Of a stretch of DNA of 64,000 nucleotides, positions 8,731-19,204 are shown in pieces. Numbering within the stretch: the first letter of the stretch is position 1; each line of letters opens with the position of its first letter. The stretch comes from Thermothelomyces thermophilus ATCC 42464 (lineage: Eukaryota > Ascomycota > Sordariomycetes > Sordariales > Chaetomiaceae): positions 186,001-250,000 of the forward strand of contig NC_016474.1 in the NCBI RefSeq assembly GCF_000226095.1, given 5' to 3'. The notes under the pieces are model-generated. The model ran no database searches. It was not told where the DNA came from and worked only from the letters and a program-made list of their open reading frames with translations. A program made the translations under genes and the position numbers.

Positions 8731-11700
8731 TAACTAGTTCCTATAAGTTATCTTTTAGTCCGGAATCAAGCTATTTAACTAGGTACTATAGTTCTCTATT
8801 AATAATACGTAAATTTAGAATTTCTTTGATGTCCTATTCTTCTTCCTTATCTTTTGCTTTGATATATGTAGCAACCTTGGTATTCTTTGGTACTAGTTCG
8901 AGAAGTGAAATATAAAAAACATCTATCTATAGTTATATAGATAATAGTAATGATAGTCGGTAGTTAGATGTCGAAATTCGTTCTTTGATAATAAAAGGTC
9001 TAACCTTCTTAAAGTCTAGCTTTGTGCTTAGTCGTTTGGTTTATAGGTTTTGTATAATTAAGTAGACTTTGTCTCCCCTCTCTAGGTAAGGTCCCTCGAG
9101 CCTATATTTATTATAGTAGTTCTTTATTCTAGTCCTAACAAACTCGAGTTTCTTTTTAAGCTTCTTATATAGTATATATATCTGTTCTGCTTTGACTACT
9201 GCTCTTAGTACTATGACCTCTAGTCCTTGCCTAAGGTCTGCTTTATATCCGTAGTTTACGAAGAACGGTATGACTTTAGTCGTTTCCATTGGTATTATAT
9301 CATAAGCGAGTTATATTGTTAGTAATAGTATAACCTAGTCGTCTTATTAGTAGTTAACGTAAGAGCGGAGGTACTATTTAATAACTTGGTTTAGTCGTTC
9401 TATTTGTCTATTAGTCTATAGGTAATATACCGTTAATAGCTTGCTATTAACGCCTAATCGTTATATTAACGCTTACTAAAACTTCGATACGAACTTAGTA
9501 TCTCTATCGGTAATCTATTCTTACGGCTAAGTATATACTAATACGACTTGCCGATAGATTACGTCTGCTAACTGTTCTGCTATCTAGGACTCCTTATAGG
9601 GAAAGAAGTATACCTATTTAGTCAAGCGATCTACTATAGTAAGAATACTATTATAGATTACTCCTATAGCTATATCCTTGGATTCTAGTAGCTTTATAAT
9701 AAAGTCTATTATAACTAAACTCTATAGTTTGTCAGCTATTAGTAGTAGCTAAAGTAGCCTATATAGCTTATATTATACCGTTTTGCTTCGATTATAAATG
9801 TCGTAGTTCCGTACAACTTCCTTAACTTGTACTATTAACTATAGAAAGTTGTAGTGTTTCTTAACTTATACGATAGTCTTTGTAACTCCTTTATGTCCTC
9901 CGAGTTTTGACTTATAGAGTTCTCGAATCATTTATAGCTATTAATCCCTATCGTAGATATATGCTTTACCTCGGTACTAGAGTTTCCTATCTCTTTCTTC
10001 TACTCCATTAGGTACTAGTAGTCTAGGTACTACTTAATATTATGCCTCGTTAATTCTTTCTTCTCGAAAGATTACGTAATACTCTAGGAGCGAGTCAAGT
10101 AGATCATCTTCTACGGGTGTCTGCGTTTCATGATATAGCGTTCTGTCTATTTGTTCCTTAAACAACGGTGGTATTATTTCTGTTCGTCCTTCCGTATGAT
10201 CCGTTCGTTGGCTTAAGATGTCCGCTTATACGTTCTCTTTGCCCTTCTTATAGCAGATCTTAAAGTTAAATTCTGTAAGGAATTCTATCTATTATATTTG
10301 TCATCTATTAAGCTCCTTCGTTATTATAAAGTATCGTAAATTCTTATAATCTATATATACTTGTACTAGTTTAATCGTACCGCTAAGGTATAGTTACTAT
10401 TCCTTAAAAGCTTTGATAATCGTAAGTAATTCCTTATTATAGATTAGATAATTAAGATATAGTCTATCGAGCTTCTTTAAAAAGAAGGCTATAGAATATA
10501 GCTTTCCTTATTTGTCTCGTTATCCTAATTGTCCTCCGATAGCATAGTCTAAAGCGTCCGTTTCTACCTTAAATAGCTTCTTAGGATCTAGTAGTACTAG
10601 TACTAGATCTTTAATAATGGCGTCGTAGATCTATATAAATGCTTGCTTATGCCGTTCTTTCTATTAGAATTTAGCGTTCTTCCTAGTAAGTTTATACAAA
10701 GGTCGTACGATTGCTCCAAAGTTCCTAATAAACATTCGGTAGAAGTTTATAAATCTGATAAAGCTTTATACTTCCATAATTAACATCGGTCGTAATTAAT
10801 TCTTAATAGCTTTAACCTTTAAAGGTTCTATCCGGATTTGTCCTAGGGATATTTTATATCCTAAAAACACCGTTTTCCTAATATAGAATTTGCTCTTTTC
10901 CTTGTTAACTAATAGCTTATATATATATAGCGCGTCTAGCACTACTTTTACGTGCTTCCGGTGTTTATCTATTATCTTAGAGGAGATAAGTATATCGTCG
11001 AGATAATATACTACAAATTTGTCAAGAAAGGGTTAGATAGCTTGATTAATTAGGGCTTAGAACGTTGCTAGTATATTTATAAGTCTAAATAGCATGATAA
11101 GGTACTTGTAGTGGCTATAGGGTATCCTAAAGGCCGTTTTCCACTCGTCGCCTTCTTTAATCTATATATAGTTATAGGCTAATAGCAAGTTAAGATATAT
11201 AAAATATTAGGCTCCTATTAACTAATCTCGGAGCTATAAGATTAGTAGTAATAGGTATCGGTTTTTCATAGTCTATTCGTTAAGTTGCTAATAGTCAATA
11301 TATAACTATAGCTTTCTATCTTTCTTAGGTATAAATAGAATTAGGTAGCCTACTAGCGATGTCAATAGGCAGATATGTCCTCTTCGAAGGTTCTCCTCTA
11401 AATATCGCTTAAGTTCTTCGTTCTATATCTAGCTCGTATAGTAAATCTTAAAGAACTTTAGTCATACTCCTTCCTTAAGCTTAATCTCGTGATCCTATAG
11501 GCCGTGTTCTAGTAATCTTTCTAGATACTTCGGTTCGAATGCTAGGTATCCTTTGTATTCTTTTAGTACTTCCCTAGTCTTGTCTTGTCTCTTGGTTTTC
11601 TAATAGTATACGAACTTGGTTCTATCTATAGCAATGCTAGTAATTTCTCCTGTCTTAACCTACTACTCTAATTATAATGCTCTATATTCGTTAATAGAGA

Positions 11701-12370
11701 GAATAGCTATCGGTAGTTTAGCTCGTTCCTCTCATTACGATATCGATGTTATTATACTGCCTCTTCTAGAGTCTGTAGTAGTCTATCTACTACTATCTAT
11801 CTCTTATGGTAGATCTATAGGATATACCTTCCTCTAAGTATCGTCTACTTACGATCCTTGTATACTCCCTATCTTGCTAGTTAAATATAACTCCGTTTAG
11901 GGTTATAGGTAGCTACTATTCTTCTAGCTAATGTCTAGGTTATAATCTTTATATTATAGTAACCCTAATATTATATCTTTATTATTACTTATATCTATAA
12001 TGCTAAATACGACTACTATAGTCTTCCCTACTATAGTAATATCGATTAGTTTGGTCTCCCTATATACTTATTACGTCGGAAATAGCCTTTTGACTATACT
12101 ATACTTCCGCTTTATTCTCTAGGGTATCTATAGCTAATTTATAAGCGTCGGCGAAATTAGGTTTATCTCTGCTTTACTATTTACTAGTACAAGCATTTCG
12201 TACCATTTCTATTATGCTATTATCTATAGTCGCTTGTCTTGCCGCCGTCGTCTAAAGATTATAGCGATTTTCTATATTTCTGCCAGGAGGTCTCGATATA
12301 GTAGTCTCTTGTGCTAGTTCCTTCTATACTACGCTACTACTCGCCGTTACGTAGGTGTTAATGGTTTCTA
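8630..12370 (-). pseudogene. Gy1-D pol: protease, RT, RNase H, integrase, chromodomain
   Basis: This minus-strand Pol remnant is read in the -1 frame relative to gag. In sense order: an aspartic protease around 12170-12240, RT with an intact YLDD active site at 10994-11005, RNase H around 10250-10600, an integrase zinc domain and D,D,E core (about 9290-9950), an integrase C-terminal domain open at 9041-9289, and a chromodomain at about 8735-8850. The stop complement is at 8630-8632. The domain order protease-RT-RNase H-integrase-chromodomain defines a Ty3/Gypsy chromovirus. TAG and TAA codons make it non-functional. Confidence 0.88.
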
Positions 12371-14619
12371 GGCCCCTTAAAGGGCCCTAACCTATTTCCT
12401 AGGTTAGTGCTAACCTCTTCGGTTATTTAGCTAATAGCAGCTTCGTCAATCGTACTTATTTCTGTAAGCCATTAAGTGCTTACGGCTTCCTACCATTAAG
12501 TCCGTTCTGCTTTTTGTTATATATACTATAGCTTTATCCAAAGCTCCCGAATTCGTAATTTCTTTTCGTCCATATAATAGAGATAATCGTTACTCTAGTA
12601 CAAGTCCTATATATCTTGTCCTATTCCGTAGTACCTAGGCTAGGCTTGTCTTAGAACTATTGTAATGCCTTCTAGATCACAGGCTTTAATCTTCCAAAGC
12701 GATTCGGCCGCTCTATTTCCTATATTGTAGACCTATTCCATAGGACGTAAGCTTCTGTCCTCATTTCCTTATCGGGTCGGCTAGTGATTGTTTTTGAATT
12801 TGTTGTAGAAGTAGTATTGGCATCTATATGCTATATACCAGAACTAGGGCACTTATGTATATACCTCGTGTCAAGGATATAATTATATAGCGTTGCCTAG
12901 GAGGTATTAGAATTCTTTCCTAAATCCTTCCTATTATATATAGACTATAGGTACCCTAATACTAAGGTAGGAATGTTTCTTCTAGTAGCTTTCCTATATA
13001 TACTTGTCTTTTCCGCGGTTCGCGTATATAAACTAGTATTCTAGGTTATATATGTCGTTACTAAGTTACTAGTTATTAAGGTACTTAGCGTAGCTATTAG
13101 GCCTATTATATATTATAGGCTATTCTCCTTTAATAGTTTCTACGATACGTTAGAGTTCCCTCGTCTTGTCCCTTATCTTATCGCTCTATTAGACGAGTCA
13201 AATCAAGCGTCTATCCCGTTCGTATAGTTCTATATTAAGCCGGAAAACTTTATTATAGTACTATTCGATTCGTTCCTAGAGGAATAGAATATTAGGTCTA
13301 GGTCTTTTGATTCCTTAGGTATTAGTTGTCTACGATCTATCTTACCTCTATATAACTGTAAAACCCTACTACCTTAAGGCTAAGAGAATCGAAATTAGCG
13401 GTACGTACTCCCCTGCCATATCCCATTTAGCAAGACCTATCTCTAGGTCTATAGTGACTAGTTCGGAGTACGGTGCTTATTCGTCTTTACCATTACCATC
13501 GTATCTGAGACTATCTGTGTTACTGCCCCTGTCTTTATAGCTTGTAGCCGTTACTTCGATGACGTCTTTAGTGGTTTTATCAATAGCCGTGATTTTCTTT
13601 CTAGGGACTATCTTTTACTCTTTCTTTAGGCTTTGACATTCTTACTTATAATGCCCTTTCTTTCCGTAGTTATAGTAGGTAATATTAGACTTGTCTTTAG
13701 TTATCTTCTTTTAGTCCTGCTTCTATATTATATCTATATCTATAGCTCTAGGATACATTTTATATAAGGTACTAATATATACATACTTTTTCTTATTATT
13801 AGCTTTAACCGTAGTTCCGTTTATTTAACCTCGTTTTTATTACTCTTATATATAGAGTTAATTATTAATTCCAATAGCCTATATAATATATTTATCTAGG
13901 GTCTTAGGCTAATCGTACTTATATAGCTTGTCTTTAACCTTTTCCTTTAAGCTATTATAGAATAATTATATTAATGCTTTATCATTAAGCTAAGACTTAA
14001 GTATATCCTATCTAAACTATATAATATAAGAGGCCATTGACTTAGTCTATTAAAGATTAACGAGTCTTTCTTATATATAAATCTTCTTATCTTTGTCGCT
14101 AAAAACCTTCTAAAGCTCTTCTTCGAAACGGTCATAAGATCGAAAGACTACCTATATAAACGTATCTTAATTGTCTTTATCTTCCTTAGTAAGATAGTCA
14201 TTCTATATAGGCTTAAACTATCTAAGTGCCTTACCCTCTAGTCTTATAGCTACGTAGAGAACTTTAGCTTTATCGTCCGGAAACTTGTTATCATTAAGCT
14301 AGAAGTAGGATCAAAGGTTTATTAGGAATTCTACGAGATCTTCCTTAGTTCCTCTGTATTTACTAGGTAGTTCAATCTTGATACGGCTCGCTTTAGCGCC
14401 CTCGAGTGCCTTGATTTTGGCATAGGCCTCGTTAACTAGCTTCTACAAGTGCTTTTCACCGTTCTCGAGTTCCTTAATTCGAGCTTAAGTAGCCTTATCT
14501 CTCTAATCTAATTCCTAGATTCGCTAATAGAGTTAACTAAGCTAAGTAAGCAGCTATTCGGCTGTGACGTTAGTAGCTATATTGATGTCGAGGTCAAAGT
14601 TACCTCCGTTCTAAACTAT
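12358..14619 (-). pseudogene. Gy1-D gag (754-codon frame), RIP-degraded
   Basis: It starts at ATA (former ATG, complement 14617-14619) and ends at a TAA whose complement is 12358-12360, 754 codons in one frame. Order: charged N-terminus, capsid, zinc knuckle (around 13635-13690), a coiled-coil-like stretch, then a long C-terminal extension with a second Cys-containing segment around 12600-12650. Copies C, E, F and G have the same frame length with no net indels. A GC-rich inverted repeat (GGGCCC arms) lies just before the stop. Confidence 0.85.
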
Positions 14620-14646
14620 AATAAAATAAAGGGAGTAATAGCAACA

Positions 14647-15071
14647 TATGACGAACCTAACTTAGACTTCTTCTAAAAGGGTTCAGACGAAGGTAGATTA
14701 AGTAGGACAAGTAGGCAGGTTGTCTAAGGGATTTGGTAAAGCTAAAGGATTTATAATAATACTAGAGTTATCTCTTATAGTAGTTAATAATGATGTTTAG
14801 TATAAGTACTATAATTATAGGTTGCTATTACTAGTGAACTCCTAGAGTCTACTATAACGAGTGACTATCTATATATATATATAATCCCAGGATTACTCTT
14901 TATCTAGTGATTCCTTGCTATCTGGATTATAGCTATGGTATTGATCCTATAGTATATAGATTACTTTGCTAAGCGTGATCCTTTCCTAATTGGTCCGTTT
15001 GTGCCTACTATCTTATTGGCTTGTTAGGGAAGGCGGCTTAGGCGGTGTCCTGTATATATATTTTCGTAATA
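14647..15071 (-). repeat. Gy1-D 5' LTR (425 bp, U3 subtype C)
   Basis: Partner of 7538-7962 and equal in length. Edges are TATGACGAACC and CGTAATA. Differences from the partner are mostly transitions. A TA-rich tract near 14868-14884 sits at the U3/R border and is the likely TATA region. Confidence 0.9.
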
Positions 15072-15745
15072 GAATAGCTATTGGCGGTTTAGCTCGTTCC
15101 TCCTATTATAACGTTAGTATCATTATACCGCTTCTTTTAGAGTCTATAGTAGTCTGCCTGCCACTATCTGTCTCTTATAGTAGATCTATAGGATATACCT
15201 TCCCCTAAGCATCGTCTGCTTGTAATCTTTACGTGCTCCCTATCTTGCTAGTTAAATATAACTCCATTTAAGATTATAGGTAGCTACTATTCTTCTAGCT
15301 AATGTCTAGGTTATAATCTTTATACTATAGTAACCTTAATATTATATCCTTATTATTACCTATATCTATAATATTAAATACGATTATTATAGGCTTTCCT
15401 ATCATAGTAATATCGATTGGTTTAGTCTCCTTATATATCTATTATATCGGAAATAGCCCTTTGATTATATTATATTTCTACTTCATTCTCTAGGGTATCT
15501 ATAGCTAATTTATAAGTATTAGCGAAATTAGGTTTATCTCTGCTTTACTATCTACTAGTATAAGTATTTTATGCTACTTCTATTGTGCTATTATCTATAG
15601 TCGCTTATCTTACCACTATCATCTAAAGATTATAGCGATTTCCTATATTTCTGCTAGGAGGTCTTAATATAGTAGTCTCTTATACTAGTTCCTCTTATAC
15701 TATGCTACTACTCGCTACTATATAGGCGTTAATGGTTTTCGGGCC
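15072..15745 (-). pseudogene. Gy1-C pol, 5' part: protease region
   Basis: It resumes the Gy1-C pol frame after Gy1-D, at the point equivalent to 11701 in copy D. It holds the start of Pol, including the aspartic protease around 15530-15600, and runs back to the gag stop. The RT and RNase H part between this and the piece at 6090-7537 is missing. Confidence 0.75.
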
Positions 15746-17990
15746 CCTTAAAGGGCCCTAACCCATTTCCTAGGTCAGTGTTAACCTCTTCGGTTGTTTG
15801 GCTAATAGTAGCTTTATCAATCGTACTTATTTCCATAAGCCATTAAGTGCTTATAGCTTCCTACTATTAAGTCCGTTGTACTTTTCGTCATATATACCAT
15901 AGCTTTATCTAAAGCTCCCGGATCCGCGATTTCTTTTCATCCGCGTAGTAGAGGCAATCGTCACTCTAGCACAAGTCCTATATGTCTCGTCCTATTCCGT
16001 AGTACCTAGGCTAGGCTCGTTTTAGAACTACCGTAATGCCTTCTAGATCGTAGGCTTTAATCTTCTAGAGCAATTCGGCCGCTCTATTTCCTATATTATA
16101 GACCTATTCTATAGGGTAGGGGCTTCTATCCTCATTTCCTTGTCAGGTTAGCTAGTAATTGTTTTCGAATTTATTACGAAAGTAGTATTAGCATTTATAT
16201 AATATATACTAAAACCAGGGCACTTGTATATATACCTTATATCGAGAGTATAGTCGTATAGTATTGCCTAGGAGATATTAGAACTCTTTCCTAAATCCTT
16301 CCTATTATATATAGATTATAGATACCCTAATGCTAAGGTAGGAATGTTTCTTCTAGTAGTTTTCCTATATACGTTCGTCTTTTCTATAGTTCGTACGTAT
16401 AAAGTAATACTCTAGGTTCTATACGTTATAGCTAAGTTATTAGTCATTAAAATACTTAACGTAGCTATTAGGCCTATTATATATCACAGGCTATTCCCTT
16501 TTAATAGTTTCCATAATACGTCGGAGTTCCCTTATCTTATCCCTTATCTTATCGCTCTACTAGGCAAGTCAAATCAAGCGTCTATCCCATTCGCGTAGTT
16601 CTATATTAAGCTGGAAAACTTCGTTATAGTACTATTCGATTTATTCCTAGAGGAATAGAACATTAGGTTTAGGTCTTTCGATTCCTTAGATATCGGTTGT
16701 CTACAATCTATCCCGCCTCTATATAACTATGAAACGCTATTGCCTTAAGGCTAGGAGAATCGAAATTAGTAGTATATACTCTCTTACCATATCCCATTTA
16801 ATAAGACCTATCTTTAGGTCTATAGTAACTAGTTTAGAGTATAGTACTTATTTATCTTCACTATCGCTATCGTATCTAAGACTATCTATATTACTGTCTT
16901 TGTTTTTGTAGCTCGTGGCTATTACTTCGATAACATCCTTAGTAGTTTTCTTAATAACTGTAATTTCCTTTCTAAGAACTGTTTTCCACTCTTTCTTCGG
17001 GCTTTAGCATTCTCGTTTATAATGTCCTTTCTTTCTATAGTTATAGTAGATAATATTAGGCTTATCTTTAGTCGTCTTCTTCTAGTCTTACTTCTATATT
17101 ATATCTATATTCATAGCTCTAGGATACGTTCTATACAAGGTGCTAACATATACCCGTTTTTTCTTATCGTTAGCCTTAACTATAGTTCTATTTATTTGAC
17201 CTTGTTTTTACTACTCTCATATATAGAGTCGATTATCGATTCTAATAGCCTATACAATATATTTATCTAGGGTCTTAGGCTAGTTATACTTATATAGCTT
17301 ATCTTTGACCTTTTCCTTTAAGCTATTATAGAATAGTTATATCAATGCCTTATTATTAAGCTAAGATTTGAATATATCTTATCTAAACTATATAGTATAA
17401 GAGGCTATTAACTTAGTCTATTAGAGATTAGTAAGTCTTCCTTACGTATAAACCTTCTCGTCTTTATCACTAAAAACCTTTTAAAGCTCTTCTTTAAAAC
17501 GGTTATAGGATTAAAAGACTACCTATATAAACGCGTCTTAGTCATCTTTATCTTCTTTAGTAAGATAGTCGTTCTATATAGGCTTAAACTATCTAAATAC
17601 CTTGCCCTCTAGTCTTATAGCTATATAGAGGACTTTGGCTTTGTTGTCTAACAACTTGTCATTATTAAGCTAGAAGTAGGATCAGAGGTTTGTTAGGAAT
17701 CCTATAAGATCCTCCTTAGTTCCTCCGTATTTACTAGGTAGTTCGATCTTGATATGGCTTGCTTTGGCGCCCTCGAGTGCCTTGATTTTAGTATAGGCCT
17801 TGTTAACTAGCTTCTACAAGTGCTTTTCGCCGTTCTCAAGTTCCTTAATCCGAGCTTAAGTAGCCTTATCTCTCTAGTCTAACTCCTAGATCCGCTACTA
17901 GAGTTAACTAAGCTAGGCAAGTAGCTATTCGGCCGTAACATTAGTAGCTATGTCGATATTAAGGTCAAAATCACCTCCGTTCTAAACTAT
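15729..17990 (-). pseudogene. Gy1-C gag (754-codon frame), RIP-degraded
   Basis: The start is ATA (former ATG, complement 17988-17990) and the TAA complement is at 15729-15731; the length equals gag in D, E, F and G. The zinc knuckle is around 17005-17060, with Cys changed mostly to Tyr. Many TAG and TAA codons replace Gln and Trp codons. It lies 27 bp downstream of the 5' LTR. Confidence 0.85.
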
Positions 17991-18017
17991 AATAGAATAA
18001 AGAAAGTAATAACAATA

Positions 18018-18444
18018 TATAACAAACCTAACTTAGACTTCTTCTAAAAGGGTTTAGATAAAGGTAGATTAAGCGGGATATATATATAGGTCGTCCAAGG
18101 GATTTGGTAAAGCTAAAGGGTTTATAATAATGCTAGAGTTATCTTGTATAGTATTTAACAATGCTTTGTATAAGTACTATAGTTATAATTACTATTACTA
18201 GTGAACTCCTAGAGTCTACTATAATGAGTAACTATCTATATATATATATAATCCTAGGATTACTAATAGTCGTAGTGATCCTCTATACTAGCTTACCTAG
18301 CTTATATTGTAAGCTAGTGATCCTTTGCTAGGATCATTTCTTGCTAAGTGTGATCCTGTTCTGATTAGCCTATTATTCCTGCTATTCTATTGGTCTATTA
18401 GGGAGGCGGCTTAGGCGGTGTCCTATATGTATATTTCCGTAATA
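18018..18444 (-). repeat. Gy1-C 5' LTR (427 bp, U3 subtype B)
   Basis: Edges are TATAACAAACC and CGTAATA. Partner of 5020-5446. The right flank CTAGG completes the target duplication. Confidence 0.9.
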
Positions 18445-18602
18445 CTAGGCCTTGGCTACGTATCCACTAGACAAGTTATAAATGAGCTATAAATGCTTTA
18501 TAGACCTGTAAGGTATATATAAGTAAGGTAAGGTAGGTCTATTTTGGTGCCTAGGTAAAGCCTAGGCATTACCTAGCCTGGGTGTAGCCTAGGCCTATAA
18601 TA
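18445..18602 (-). repeat. Gy2 3' LTR, right part
   Basis: The first five bases are the duplicated target (CTAGG). The next 153 bp complete the 329-bp Gy2 LTR, ending CCTATAATA (former CCTATAACA). Confidence 0.85.
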
Positions 18603-18622
18603 TATCCCCCCCTTCTCTTTTT
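18603..18622 (-). other. Gy2 polypurine tract
   Basis: The plus strand is C-rich then CTT-rich directly inside the LTR end; its complement is an AGAGAAGGGGGG-type purine run. This places the 4844/18602 LTR as the 3' LTR of the minus-strand Gy2. Confidence 0.75.
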
Positions 18623-18689
18623 GTAGTTACTAGGCCGACCTACCCTATATCCTACCCCTATGTTAATCCCGTAAGCGGGTCCCGTGCCT

Positions 18690-18850
18690 TCCTTTCTTTG
18701 TTACTATGACAATGTAACCTGCGTGTATAATGGTGTGTTAAGCATAAATAGGTAGCTATTCGAGTTCGGATAAAAGCTAAGCTCCTTCCCTTTGTTATTA
18801 GAATAACGCGACCTACACGTATAGTAGTAAGTTATATATATAATAAGTAG
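18690..18850. repeat. Diverged tandem duplication in the Gy2 3' region
   Basis: Two related blocks, about 18690-18755 and 18785-18850, each run from a CCTT(C)CCTTTGTTA-like start through a GTAACCTGCGTGTAT or GCGACCTACACGTAT core to a TAAGTAGG or AAATAGG end. The period is about 97 bp. Together with TATAAATA near 18899-18906 and a CT-rich run at 18910-18940, the region looks like a fungal promoter for the plus-strand frame that follows. Confidence 0.5.
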
Positions 18851-19204
18851 GTTACCTAGGTCTTATATACTCCCCTATCGCCTTCCTCCTAATGCCTATA
18901 AATACCCTTTCCTCTTCCCTCCTCCTCCTAATTCTCTCTCTTATAATTAACGTTTCTCTTCTTTTATACCTTCTAACTGCCCCTGCTTCTTATAACTATA
19001 CTTACTACTTATATCTCTATTATACCTTTAATTTTTTTTAATTAGTATCTATCTAGTATATTAATAGTTACTAGTTTACTTAATAGTAATAATAGTAATT
19101 ACTATTCTGGTAGTAATAAGAATAAAGATTACTATATAAGTTTTCCTTTTCTTATATTGATTTTTAGCTATTATATATATATATAAGGTATAAACTAACT
19201 CTTT

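Larger units (their letters stand above)
7538..15071 (-). mobile_element. Gy1-D, complete Ty3/Gypsy chromovirus (U3 subtype C)
   Basis: A full-length minus-strand element with 425-bp LTRs at 7538-7962 and 14647-15071, the complement of a polypurine tract at 7963-7977, an antisense gene, pol and gag. The flanks TTAAT (7533-7537) and GAATA (15072-15076) are not a duplication, and 1.66 kb of the host element is missing at this point. The junction therefore involved deletion or recombination between elements. Confidence 0.88.
5020..18444 (-). mobile_element. Gy1-C, Ty3/Gypsy chromovirus (U3 subtype B), split by Gy1-D
   Basis: It is bounded by two 427-bp LTRs (5020-5446 and 18018-18444) and flanked by CCAGG (5015-5019) and CTAGG (18445-18449), a 5-bp target duplication with one RIP transition. 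It inserted into the Gy2 LTR. Gy1-D (7538-15071) lies inside. Relative to Gy1-D, the C pol gene lacks about 1.66 kb at that point, including the RT core. Confidence 0.9.

Noticed and set aside
11616-11837. 73-codon frame, repeated at 14990-15208, 34693-34914 and 47054-47275
   Set aside because: Antisense shadow of the region between protease and RT in Gy1 pol; it carries no independent motif.
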